Assembly (NCBI GenBank): GCA_000285855.2
Contig: HE978651.1
Coordinates: forward strand, 1,675,446-1,721,594
DNA: 46,149 nt
DNA from: Ruminococcus sp. JC304
GTDB taxonomy: Bacteria > Bacillota > Clostridia > Lachnospirales > Lachnospiraceae
Reading direction: 5' to 3'
Shown: piece after piece, positions 17,062 through 25,316 of the stretch
Layout: each line of letters opens with the position of its first letter
How positions within the stretch are numbered: the stretch's first letter is position 1
Notes under the pieces: generated by a model
The model's input: only the letters and a program-made list of their open reading frames with translations
The model's database searches: none
What the model was told of the DNA's origin: nothing
Made by a program: the position numbers and the translations under genes

Positions 17062-19029
17062 TTAAGCCGGATGATACGTAGCCACCACCTTCTGCACTCT
17101 CTCCTTCACATCATCCTTATTCTTATAAGCCGCCTCCAGCAGCCCATCCAGTTCTTCCAAAAACTCCTCCACATCAAACGGAATCGGGCACCCAATATGT
17201 ATCAGATCATTCTTGGTCTTCTTCAGCCCTTCCTCCGCCATCAGTTTCTCCTCATACAGCTTCTCTCCAGGTCTCAACCCACTATAAACGATTTTAATAT
17301 CCACATCCGGCTTATACCCCGACAACCTAATCAGATTCCTAGCCAACGTATCAATCTTCACCGGCTCGCCCATATCCAGTACGAAAATCTCTCCGCCCTT
17401 CGCATATGTACCTGCCAGCAGCACCAGACTCACCGCCTCCGGAATCGTCATAAAATATCTGATAATATCTGGATGCGTAACTGTAACCGGTCCACCCGCT
17501 TCAATCTGTTTCTTAAAGAGCGGAATAACCGATCCGTTACTTCCTAATACATTTCCAAATCGAACTGCCACGAATTCCGTCTGGGCGTTCTTTAATCCTT
17601 CTGCCACTTTCGGATCCACGATCACGTCATCCATACCATGAGTGAAAAGCTGCGGAATCTCATTCGCTTTTCCTTCTTTAATCTTATAGTCAAAAGCCTG
17701 AATGATCATTTCACACAAACGCTTGGACGCACCCATAATGTTGGTTGGGTTTACTGCTTTATCTGTACTGATCAGTACAAATCTCTTACATCCATGTGCC
17801 ATCGCTGCATATGCAGTCTTATAAGTTCCCATCGCATTGTTTTTGATTGCTTCGCATGGGCTGTCTTCCATAAGAGGTACATGCTTGTGCGCCGCTGCGT
17901 GATATACGATCTCCGGTCTGTATTCATCGAATACTTTGAATATCTTTCTACTGTCACGAACAGATCCGATAATGGTATCCAGTTTCAGATCCGGATATTT
18001 CTTCCGTAATTCCTGCTGAATGTCATAAGCATTGTTTTCATAAATATCGAACAAAATCAGATGTTTCGGATTATGTGCCGCAATCTGTCTTGCAAGCTCA
18101 GATCCGATAGAACCAACACCTGTAACCAGAACCACTTTTCCTGTGATATACTGGAATACTTCATCCATATCCGTCTTAATCGGGTCTCTTCCAAGCAAAT
18201 CTTCAATCTGAACAGGTTTCATCTTGCTTACGGATACTTCACCGGTATAAAGCTGATACATTCCCGGAAGGTTCATCAATTCACAGCCTGTCTCATTACA
18301 GATTCTGAGGATTTCTCTTTTGTCCTCCGGTTTTGCGCTTGGAATAGCGGCATAAATTTTCTCGATTTCAAACTTTGCTACTGCTTCCATGATGTTCTCT
18401 CTGCCGCCGAATACGGGAACATTGTCTATGTATCTGCCCCATTTGTTGGGATTGTCATCAATAAAGCAGGCTACTTTTTCGTTGGTTTCCCGGGCGCTTT
18501 TAATATCCCGGAAGATCATCTGGCCTGCTGCCCCCGCACCTATGAGCATTACCTTCTTTTCATCTGCCCCCTTGTTTGTTCTTCCTCTCAGAAGCAGGAC
18601 AAAGCGATAGGAAAACCGGATTCCCAGGGTCAGGCAGAACTGAATGGAAATGCCGATCAGGTAGTAGGAAACTGGCATCCTCCCTACACAGGTTGCCATT
18701 CCTGTGATGTAAACAGCTCCGGTGATCAGGGTTGCTGCTACTACTCTCAGCAGCTCTGAATAGCTGGCAAAGCGCCAGATGCTTTTGTACAGGCGCAGAA
18801 ACCAGAACACAACAACGCAGAATAATCCATAGATTAGGATGCTTTTGCCATAGGCCTGTAAATATCTTGTTTCTATTCTGCTGAATTTGCAGTCAAACCG
18901 TATCCATAGGGCCAGACAATAGGATAATGCTACTGCTGTAAAATCATAAAGCATCAATAATAGTGTAACTACCTGCCAGTGTTCTAGTTTCCTGGTCTTG
19001 TTTTTCATACGTGTATCTTTCTCCTTCAT
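17062..19029 (-). CDS. capD: CapD/PglF-type membrane UDP-GlcNAc 4,6-dehydratase
   Basis: 655 aa. Four N-terminal membrane segments (about 20-140) are followed by a Rossmann-like nucleotide-binding region (VMLIGAGAAGQMI, about 160) and the C-terminal extended-SDR dehydratase domain (about 290-600) with STDKAVNPTNIMGASKR and RFGNVLGSNGSVIPLF. The expected product is UDP-2-acetamido-2,6-dideoxy-4-keto-hexose. The SDR glycine motif reads VTGVGSIGSE, one residue shorter than the usual VTGAGGSIGSE form. It is the first enzyme gene after loaP. The ATG at 19029 has a weak RBS; Met8 (19008) has AAGGAG 12 bases ahead. Confidence 0.92.
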   Translation of the reverse strand: MKEKDTRMKNKTRKLEHWQVVTLLLMLYDFTAVALSYCLALWIRFDCKFSRIETRYLQAYGKSILIYGLFCVVVFWFLRLYKSIWRFASYSELLRVVAATLITGAVYITGMATCVGRMPVSYYLIGISIQFCLTLGIRFSYRFVLLLRGRTNKGADEKKVMLIGAGAAGQMIFRDIKSARETNEKVACFIDDNPNKWGRYIDNVPVFGGRENIMEAVAKFEIEKIYAAIPSAKPEDKREILRICNETGCELMNLPGMYQLYTGEVSVSKMKPVQIEDLLGRDPIKTDMDEVFQYITGKVVLVTGVGSIGSELARQIAAHNPKHLILFDIYENNAYDIQQELRKKYPDLKLDTIIGSVRDSRKIFKVFDEYRPEIVYHAAAHKHVPLMEDSPCEAIKNNAMGTYKTAYAAMAHGCKRFVLISTDKAVNPTNIMGASKRLCEMIIQAFDYKIKEGKANEIPQLFTHGMDDVIVDPKVAEGLKNAQTEFVAVRFGNVLGSNGSVIPLFKKQIEAGGPVTVTHPDIIRYFMTIPEAVSLVLLAGTYAKGGEIFVLDMGEPVKIDTLARNLIRLSGYKPDVDIKIVYSGLRPGEKLYEEKLMAEEGLKKTKNDLIHIGCPIPFDVEEFLEELDGLLEAAYKNKDDVKERVQKVVATYHPA

Positions 19030-19198
19030 AGTAATTTCACTTTTTTATATGCAGTTTCGAATTACTATAGCTATACGATATGAAAGTATTAACGAAACTA
19101 CAAATAAAAATTTTCTCTTTCTTACGTCTTTCCTTCCTCCCCGCTTATGCGGAATATTTGTTGCCTGAATTGTCTGTTCTCTGAATTTATTGCATGAC

Positions 19199-19240
19199 AA
19201 AAGGCACCCCCGCAGGATTACATTTCCTGCAGGCATGCCT
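19199..19240 (-). terminator. Terminator-like hairpin overlapping the loaP stop (candidate antitermination target)
   Basis: Read on the minus strand, AGGCATGCCTGCAGGA pairs with TCCTGCGGGGGTGCCT around a 7-nt loop (16 positions, two of them G-T wobbles and one G-G mismatch), followed by TTTT. It contains the last codons and stop of loaP and precedes a 188-bp untranslated leader to the capD start. The leader also holds CCGC-ATAA-GCGG (19141-19152) and a 7-bp stem AGTTTCG/CGAAACT (19053-19099). Between loaP and its putative target operon, this is where LoaP-dependent read-through would be needed. Confidence 0.65.
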
Positions 19241-19763
19241 CTGTGTTTCTATCTTTATTTTTCTCAATGATCTCCAGCCCTACCTTCATATCCACCGTCC
19301 TCCCGAACATATCCAGTGACAGCACTGCGATCCGCTTGTGTCTGTCAATTTTCCGGATGGCTCCTTCCATTCCCTGGAGGGGGCCGCTTGTGATATGTAC
19401 CTGGTCGCCTTCGATGATTCCCTGGGAGAGCCGCACTAGCTGTTCTTTGTCTCCGCCCATGCGAATAAGCAGCTCCACTTCCTGGTCTGTAAGTGGGACG
19501 ATGGTCTCTCCTGTGCCGATGATTCGGGTCATGCCTATGACATGTTTCAGGTTTTCCATAAGGGGTTCCAGATTTTCGGCAATTAAAAAGACATATCCGG
19601 GAAAGAGGATTCTTTCCTGAATATGCCATTGGCCTTGAAATCGTTTTTTCTGTTGATAGTAGGGGATAAAACAGCGCTCTAGAATGCGTCTGTCTATGGT
19701 CCGCTGACATTGGCAGCGGATGTTTTCTTCGGTGCCTGTGCGCACCTGCATCACATACCACAT
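19218..19763 (-). CDS. loaP: LoaP-type NusG paralogue, transcription antiterminator
   Basis: 181 aa from the chosen ATG (19763), which has GGAGG 9 bases upstream; an in-frame ATG at 19850 would add 29 residues lying in hairpins and before the natural domain start. The N-terminal NGN domain begins MWYVMQVRTGTEENI and has the F-x-P-x-Y-V-F-L pattern (FPGYVFLI). The C-terminal KOW motif is around residue 125-155 (EGDQVHITSGPLQGMEGAI). Specialised NusG proteins like LoaP and RfaH promote elongation through long polysaccharide or antibiotic operons. It is the first gene of the capsule operon, separated from capD by a terminator-like hairpin, and shares the promoter near 19945-19973. Confidence 0.85.
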   Translation of the reverse strand: MWYVMQVRTGTEENIRCQCQRTIDRRILERCFIPYYQQKKRFQGQWHIQERILFPGYVFLIAENLEPLMENLKHVIGMTRIIGTGETIVPLTDQEVELLIRMGGDKEQLVRLSQGIIEGDQVHITSGPLQGMEGAIRKIDRHKRIAVLSLDMFGRTVDMKVGLEIIEKNKDRNTEACLQEM

Positions 19764-19799
19764 AAACAGTTTTCCTCCATTTTGGGTATGCTTCGCCAT

Positions 19800-19932
19800 T
19801 TCGTCTGCCAGAGGGCAGGCGAATCTTTTGTTCAAGATATGTCCATCCATACCTTTAAACGCGGCAAAGCGACGATTTAAAGAACATAGATTTCAGGATA
19901 TGGACAGGAATCTTTTCAGAACGATTCCTGTC
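19800..19932 (-). promoter_or_regulatory. Structured 5' leader of loaP with three hairpins
   Basis: Between the predicted start of transcription (about 19937) and the loaP ATG lie three hairpins: a perfect 10-bp stem GACAGGAATC/GATTCCTGTC with a 10-nt loop (19903-19932); a 7-bp stem CTTTAAA/TTTAAAG (19853-19882); and TTCG-C-CTGCC/GGCAG-A-CGAA with a CTCT loop (19800-19823). None is followed by a T-run, so they are not terminators. An RNA signal for a NusG-type antiterminator is a reasonable hypothesis. Confidence 0.5.
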
Positions 19933-19944
19933 ATTTCATGTTGT

Positions 19945-19973
19945 ATTATAATCATATTTATATGATAATGCAA
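19945..19973 (-). promoter_or_regulatory. Promoter for loaP and the capsule operon
   Basis: Minus-strand TTGCAT (19968-19973), a 17-bp spacer and a perfect TATAAT (19945-19950). It lies between the glmS stop and the leader of loaP and is the only sigma-A-like promoter I see ahead of the polysaccharide genes. Confidence 0.75.
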
Positions 19974-20041
19974 CCTTTTGTGGAAAATTTGTGAACTTTT
20001 GCAGAAATATTTATTATTATTGTCTACGTTCGCGTTAATTA

Positions 20042-21883
20042 TTACTCCACCGTCACACTCTTAGCCAGGTTTCTCGGTTTGTCCACATCCAGGCCTTTGG
20101 CTACGCTGACGTAGTAGCCCAGGAGCTGTAAGGGGATCACTGCCAGTGAGGTGGCGAAGTGTTCGTCTGTCTTGGGGATGTAGACGGTGAAGTCTGCAGT
20201 GTCTTCGATATTGTAGTGGCCGAAGGTGGTCAGTCCCATAAGGTAGGCGCCGCGGCTCTTGCATTCTACCATGTTGGAGATGGTTTTTTCATACAGGTGG
20301 TTCTGGGTCAGGATACCGATCACCAGGGTTCCCTCCTCGATGAGGGAGATGGTTCCGTGCTTCAGCTCTCCTGCTGCATAGGCCTCTGTATGTACATAGC
20401 TGACTTCCTTCATTTTCAGACTGCCCTCCATACTGATGGCATAGTCAATGCCTCTGCCGATGAAAAAGGCATCCTTTGCATTGGCCTGTTTGGCTGCAAA
20501 CCACTGGATCCGCTCTCTGTCATCCTCCAGGATCTTGCTGATCTTGTCCGGGATGGTCTGTAATTCTGTGATCAGTTCCTGATATTTTTCCTCGTCAAGC
20601 TCTCCTCTTACCTTACCGAACTGGATAGCCAGTGCGTAGGCTGCGATCAGCTGGGTGCTGTAGGCCTTGGTGGTGGCTACGGAGATTTCCGGGCCTGCCA
20701 GAGTGTAGAATACGTTGTCTGCCTCTCTGGCAATGGAGGAACCCACTACGTTGACAATTCCCAGGGTTCGCAGACCGTGTTTTTTGGATTCACGGAGTGC
20801 TGCCAGGCTGTCTGCAGTCTCTCCGGACTGGCTGACAATGATCACCAGGCCGTTAGGATCCAGGATGGGATTTCTGTAGCGGAATTCGGATGCCAGCTCT
20901 ACACGTACCGGGATTCTGGCCAGGTCTTCGATTACATACTGAGCTGCCATTCCCACATGATAGGCAGAACCACAGGCTACAATATAAATCTGGCTGATCT
21001 TCTGGATATCCTCATCTGTAAGGCCCACCTCTGACAGATCGATAGCTCCGTCCTTTAAGACAGAATTCAGGGTATCCCGGACTGCCTTGGGCTGTTCGTG
21101 GATCTCTTTCATCATGAAATGCTCAAAGCCTGCCTTTTCTGCTGCCTCTGCATCCCACTCAATGGTCTTTTTCTCTTTCTGGATCTCATCTCCGTCCAGG
21201 TTGTAGAAGGTGATGTTACCTTTCTGTACACGGGCCATTTCCATGTTTCCGATATAATATACGTTTCTGGTGTATTTCAGGATAGCCGGCACATCGGAGG
21301 CGATGTAGGATGCTCCCTCCTCTACACCCAGGATCATAGGGCTGTCCTTACGGGCCACATAGATTTCTCCGGGATAGTCCCTGAACATAATAGCCAGTGC
21401 GTAGGAGCCGCGGATGCGGACCATGGCATGGTTGATGGCATCTACCGGTGTGCCCAGATATTTTTTGTAATAATAGTCTACCAGCTTGACTGCTACCTCT
21501 GTGTCTGTAGAGGAATAGAACTCATAGCCTTTGCGGATAAGCTTATCCTTCAGTTCCTGATAGTTCTCGATGATTCCGTTGTGGACAGCTACTACATTGC
21601 CATCATCACTCATATGGGGATGGGCGTTGATCTCAGAGGGTTCTCCGTGAGTGGCCCATCTGGTATGTCCGATTCCGCAGGTACCGGGTACGGATTCTCC
21701 ATCGTTAGTCTTCTCTGCCAGAACCTTCAGTCTGCCCTTTGCTTTAATGATTTCTGTATTTTTGTCACCGTCACGGACTGCCATACCTGCTGAGTCATAG
21801 CCTCTGTATTCCAGCTTGGAGAGACCATGGAGCAGAATTGGCGCAGCCTGACTGTTACCTGTATATCCTACAATTCCACACAT
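20042..21883 (-). CDS. glmS: Glutamine--fructose-6-phosphate aminotransferase
   Basis: 613 aa, normal length. Cys2 after the initiator Met (MCGIVGYTG) is the glutaminase nucleophile; the N-terminal amidotransferase domain has GIGHTRWATHG. Two SIS domains follow (VSQSGETADSLAAL and VATTKAYSTQ), and the end is DKPRNLAKSVTVE. It makes glucosamine-6-phosphate for peptidoglycan and for UDP-GlcNAc, the substrate of CapD. A good RBS (GGAGG) is 7 bases upstream. No T-rich terminator is visible after the stop, so some transcripts may run into loaP. Confidence 0.97.
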   Translation of the reverse strand: MCGIVGYTGNSQAAPILLHGLSKLEYRGYDSAGMAVRDGDKNTEIIKAKGRLKVLAEKTNDGESVPGTCGIGHTRWATHGEPSEINAHPHMSDDGNVVAVHNGIIENYQELKDKLIRKGYEFYSSTDTEVAVKLVDYYYKKYLGTPVDAINHAMVRIRGSYALAIMFRDYPGEIYVARKDSPMILGVEEGASYIASDVPAILKYTRNVYYIGNMEMARVQKGNITFYNLDGDEIQKEKKTIEWDAEAAEKAGFEHFMMKEIHEQPKAVRDTLNSVLKDGAIDLSEVGLTDEDIQKISQIYIVACGSAYHVGMAAQYVIEDLARIPVRVELASEFRYRNPILDPNGLVIIVSQSGETADSLAALRESKKHGLRTLGIVNVVGSSIAREADNVFYTLAGPEISVATTKAYSTQLIAAYALAIQFGKVRGELDEEKYQELITELQTIPDKISKILEDDRERIQWFAAKQANAKDAFFIGRGIDYAISMEGSLKMKEVSYVHTEAYAAGELKHGTISLIEEGTLVIGILTQNHLYEKTISNMVECKSRGAYLMGLTTFGHYNIEDTADFTVYIPKTDEHFATSLAVIPLQLLGYYVSVAKGLDVDKPRNLAKSVTVE

Positions 21884-21920
21884 TTTTCATTCCTCCTGTT
21901 TTCCGTATGAAAATCAATTT

Positions 21921-21949
21921 ATTTTATCACTCTGAAGTACAAAAAGCAA
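21921..21949 (-). promoter_or_regulatory. Probable glmS promoter
   Basis: Minus-strand TTGCTT (21944-21949), 17-bp spacer, TAAAAT (21921-21926), about 30 bases upstream of the glmS RBS and just after the terminator of the uptake operon. No glmS ribozyme fits in the short leader. Confidence 0.5.
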
Positions 21950-21987
21950 GAAAAAAGCTCCGGAGTCCTTCAGGATTCCCGGAGCTT
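21949..21987 (-). terminator. Intrinsic terminator of the cobalamin-type uptake operon
   Basis: The stem AAGCTCCGG/CCGGAGCTT with a second inner stem TCC/GGA is followed by TTTTTTC on the minus strand. It overlaps the end of the ATPase gene, whose stop codon lies within the hairpin loop. Confidence 0.9.
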
Positions 21988-23082
21988 ACCTGTTTCTTTG
22001 GCTTTTGCAAGCAGTTTTTTATTCTTTTCATTCATTGTTCCGAAGTCTGTAAGTGGGCAAAGTACTGCTTCACACTCTTCCATAATTTGTAGAGCCTTTT
22101 CAAAGTTTTCATCAGAAATGATCTCAAAGGGCTTCTCTGCCACTACGGTTCCTGCCAGTGCGCTGGCCACCTGATAGTCTGCATCATTGGTATGAAGTAC
22201 TCCTGCCGCAAAGGGGATTCCCAAGCGCTGCAGTCTGCGGTATACAGGGATGCCGCTGCCATTTCCTCCGATGACAAATACCCGGGGGCTGCCTGCAGGC
22301 GGCTCCATCTCCACACAGCCGAAGGAGGCATTGTAGCTTCCCTTGGTGATTCCGTAGAGCTTGCGGATATATTGGGAAGTGAAAATTTCTTCCGGTGTAC
22401 CATATTTTTCTATATATTCCCCGTGTACGCAGATCACTTTGTCAGAGATTTTCTGAGCCAGATCCAGTTCATGGAGGGACATGATCACAGTAAGCTGGTT
22501 TTCCAGCACCATTTTTTTCAGGATGGTGAGAAGCTCCAGCTTGTGACGGATGTCCAGGAAGGAAGTGGGCTCATCCAGTACAATGATCTCCGGCTCCTGA
22601 CAGATTGCCCTGGCCAGAAGGATCCTCTGACGCTGGCCGTCGCTGATGGCTGTGAAATCCCTGTCCTTCAGATCCCAGGCATGGACGGTCTCCATAGCTG
22701 CTCTGACCTTCTCTTTATCTGAGGCAGAAAGAATTCCCAGAGTGCCTGTATAAGGATAACGTCCGGTTGCAACAATATCCTCGCAGGTCATAAGCTCCGG
22801 CCGCATACGTTCTGTGAGAACTACAGCCAGCTTTTTGGATACCTCTTTGTTGGACATACTGGCCATTTGCTGCTGTTCCAGATAGACAGTACCGCTGATG
22901 GTTGCCAGCTGTCTGGTAATACTTTTGAGGATCGTAGATTTGCCGGCACCGTTAGGACCTATGAGTGTAAGGATTTCCCCTTTGTTCAGCTGGATATTGA
23001 TCTCTCTGATCAGAGGCTTGCCCTCATAACCTACAGTAAGCTGGTCAGTATGAAAAAAATAGGATTTATTTGTATTTTCCAT
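21970..23082 (-). CDS. ABC transporter ATPase (FecE/BtuD type) with extra C-terminal domain
   Basis: 370 aa. Residues 1-245 are an ABC ATPase: Walker A GPNGAGKST, Q-loop region, signature ISDGQRQRILLARA (ISDGQ replaces LSGGQ), Walker B IIVLDEPTS and switch His in MSLHELDL. Residues about 268-370 are an added Rossmann-like domain, RVFVIGGNGSGIPVYRRLQ, then AGVLHTNDADYQVASALA and FGTMNEKNKKLL, not found in standard FecE or BtuD (about 255 aa). It follows the permease by 4 bases and should energise uptake of the tetrapyrrole or corrinoid bound by the operon's binding protein. What the extension does is unknown to me; it might be a sensor. Confidence 0.9.
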   Translation of the reverse strand: MENTNKSYFFHTDQLTVGYEGKPLIREINIQLNKGEILTLIGPNGAGKSTILKSITRQLATISGTVYLEQQQMASMSNKEVSKKLAVVLTERMRPELMTCEDIVATGRYPYTGTLGILSASDKEKVRAAMETVHAWDLKDRDFTAISDGQRQRILLARAICQEPEIIVLDEPTSFLDIRHKLELLTILKKMVLENQLTVIMSLHELDLAQKISDKVICVHGEYIEKYGTPEEIFTSQYIRKLYGITKGSYNASFGCVEMEPPAGSPRVFVIGGNGSGIPVYRRLQRLGIPFAAGVLHTNDADYQVASALAGTVVAEKPFEIISDENFEKALQIMEECEAVLCPLTDFGTMNEKNKKLLAKAKETGKLRES

Positions 23083-23086
23083 AGTC

Positions 23087-24106
23087 TTATATCCTCTTCT
23101 GTCTGTGAATCATAATGTAAATAACCACCGGTGCACCGAACACTGCGGTTACGGAGCTGATGCTGAGCTCTGTAGGTGCAAATACTGTTCTGGCGATCAG
23201 GTCACAGAACAGACAGAATACTGCACCGCCCATAAAGCATGCAGGGATCACTAACAACGGTTTGGCTGTTTTTAACAGGCTTTTCACAATATGGGGCACT
23301 GCGATTCCCACAAAGGAAATAGGACCTGCAAAGGCTGTGACACAGGCGGACAGTACGCTGGATAAAAGGATCAGTCCAATGCGGAAAAGTTTAATATTCA
23401 CTCCCATATTCTGGGCATAGACTTCCCCCAGCTGATAAGCGCTGATGGGCTTTGACATGAAAAATACGATGATCATGGCCAGGATTACTACTGCCGCCAT
23501 AACTTTCACATTTCCCCAGGACATACCGGAGAAGCTTCCCAGTGACCAGTTATGGAGATTGACAATATTGGAGTCATCTGCAAAGGTGACTACGAAATCC
23601 GTGATGGCAGAACAGATGTATCCGATCATAACACCGCTGATGACCAGCATGGACATGTTGTGGACCTTCTTTGCCACCAGCAGGACAAAGCCCATGGAGA
23701 TCATGGAGCCGATAAAGGCTGCAACGATCATGGATGCGGATCCCATGGAAATGCCTCTGCTAAGGAAAAAGATCATAAGCATTGCCACTACCAGCTTGGC
23801 TCCTGAGGAGATTCCCAGTACAAAGGGGCCGGCTATGGGATTATTGAAAAAGGTCTGCAGGAGAAATCCGGATACGGACAGGGCTCCTCCCAGGATAATG
23901 ACAGCCAGGATCCTGGGCAGACGGATTTCCCATATAATATTGTAAGCGGTATCTGTTCCCTGATGCCTGAATATGATATTCAGGATCTCTCCCACTGACA
24001 GTGGGATGCTGCCGGCATTTACGTTCCATATGAAAAGGATCACCAGCAGCACTGCCAGGATAATAAAGGCAAAGCCGTACCGGGCTGTGCGTTTTCTGTC
24101 GTTCAT
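23087..24106 (-). CDS. FecCD-type ABC transporter permease (cobalamin/heme/siderophore class)
   Basis: 339 aa with about 9-10 membrane segments. Family motifs include LPRILAVIILGGALSVSG near residue 60, a conserved GAKL loop and PHIVKSLL in the coupling helix region. It should pair with the ATPase and the binding protein of the same operon. The cobalamin riboswitch ahead of the operon points to a corrinoid or a cobalt tetrapyrrole, although FecCD permeases for heme and siderophores look alike. Confidence 0.92.
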   Translation of the reverse strand: MNDRKRTARYGFAFIILAVLLVILFIWNVNAGSIPLSVGEILNIIFRHQGTDTAYNIIWEIRLPRILAVIILGGALSVSGFLLQTFFNNPIAGPFVLGISSGAKLVVAMLMIFFLSRGISMGSASMIVAAFIGSMISMGFVLLVAKKVHNMSMLVISGVMIGYICSAITDFVVTFADDSNIVNLHNWSLGSFSGMSWGNVKVMAAVVILAMIIVFFMSKPISAYQLGEVYAQNMGVNIKLFRIGLILLSSVLSACVTAFAGPISFVGIAVPHIVKSLLKTAKPLLVIPACFMGGAVFCLFCDLIARTVFAPTELSISSVTAVFGAPVVIYIMIHRQKRI

Positions 24107-24125
24107 AGGTTTTTTACTCCTGCAA

Positions 24126-25274
24126 TTATTTAAGTTTATGCATATAGTTTAATTCATCCAGTGAATCATCCTTTGAGGTGAGGATGGTGTGAATGTCCTC
24201 GATCATAGTTCCCAGCCCTGTGGTTTCCTGGAAAAGGTTTTTGCCGGTACACCATACATTGCCGTCCTTTACTGCCTTGAAATCTGCCAGCAGCTCGCTT
24301 TTTGCCAGCAGCTCACTGATAGAGGTCAGTTCTCCGTCAATGGTGCTGTTGTAGATAATATAATCTGCATCCTTTGCCTTGGCGTAAAATTCCTCCATCT
24401 GCATGTTCATAGTGGACAGGGCATTGTCACTCTCGCCGGTATCAGGCACATAGGTACCTCCTGCCAGGTGGATCATCTCAGATACATAGTCATTGCTTTT
24501 GCGCACATTGACTGCACCTGTGGAGTTGATGTAAAAGAAGGCTACGGTTTTGCCTGTGTCCTTGTCATCGGAGGAGAGAACCTTGTCCAGCTTGTCTGTC
24601 TGCTCCTTGAAGGCTTTTTCTGCCACATCTTCCTTGCCCAGAAGGACTGCGTAAAGCTTCATCCATTCTGTTCTGCCCAGAGGGTGGGGCTCATAGCTGG
24701 AGCGCTCTACCATTACAGGGATGCCGAACTGTTCCAGCTTCTCCTGTACTTCCGGGTTGTGATGGATCATAGTGGACTCAATAGCCAGATCACAGCCTTC
24801 GTTCAGGATCAGTTCGTAATCCGGGGCATTGTATTTGCCCGCATAGATCATATGGCCGGCTTCCATGGCATCTTTGGCTTCCTGGATATACCAGCCATTT
24901 TCCTTGGTGCCTGAAAGATGGATATTGTCGATGCCGTCAATAGCCCGGAAAAGATCCATGGCTGAGGTTGCTACCAGATAAATATTGTCCAGTGGCTGCT
25001 GCAGTACTGTTATGTTTTTGTCCAGTCCCTCAGGGGCTTCTTTGCCCTCTGGTACCAGCAGGTACTGTCCCTCATCCACAATGGTGATCAGTGTATATCC
25101 GTCGTTATAATAGTCTACACTGAATTCCTGGGCATAGCTGAGCTCCATACTGTGGTCATAGGTCAGACCCGGGAGCTCTGCCGGGGTCTTATCCTCTGCT
25201 GCAGCCTGTACGGTGAAGGTACAGGCACAGAGCAGAGTAATGGCTGTGAATAGGTATAGTAGATATTTTTTCAT
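24126..25274 (-). CDS. Extracytoplasmic substrate-binding protein of tetrapyrrole/corrinoid ABC transporter
   Basis: 382 aa. A signal peptide (1-27) may end in VQA/AAE; the LLCAC segment is a poor but possible lipobox, so a lipid anchor is uncertain. The mature part has the class III binding protein layout: first lobe (LITIVDEGQYLLVPEG, PLDNIYLVA, AMDLFRAI), a long helix, second lobe (TVAFFYINSTGAVNVRK, AGGTYVPDTG, DADYIIYNST, NVWCTGKNLFQ). It lies between the NEAT-like gene and the permease. The ligand cannot be read directly; corrinoid or another tetrapyrrole is inferred from the riboswitch and the chelatase. Confidence 0.85.
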   Translation of the reverse strand: MKKYLLYLFTAITLLCACTFTVQAAAEDKTPAELPGLTYDHSMELSYAQEFSVDYYNDGYTLITIVDEGQYLLVPEGKEAPEGLDKNITVLQQPLDNIYLVATSAMDLFRAIDGIDNIHLSGTKENGWYIQEAKDAMEAGHMIYAGKYNAPDYELILNEGCDLAIESTMIHHNPEVQEKLEQFGIPVMVERSSYEPHPLGRTEWMKLYAVLLGKEDVAEKAFKEQTDKLDKVLSSDDKDTGKTVAFFYINSTGAVNVRKSNDYVSEMIHLAGGTYVPDTGESDNALSTMNMQMEEFYAKAKDADYIIYNSTIDGELTSISELLAKSELLADFKAVKDGNVWCTGKNLFQETTGLGTMIEDIHTILTSKDDSLDELNYMHKLK

Positions 25275-25316
25275 AATGATTCTGTATTTCTTGCTTTCGT
25301 TTATTTTTGATGATTT

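Noticed and set aside
21098-21793. Long plus-strand open frame (231 codons) opposite glmS
   Set aside because: Fully antisense to a complete glmS, Cys- and His-rich with no family pattern and no RBS; a codon-bias shadow. The same holds for the frames opposite the binding protein (24189-24914), the NEAT-like gene (25386-26219), the chelatase (26738-27547), hisD (29554-30447) and capD (18061-18759).
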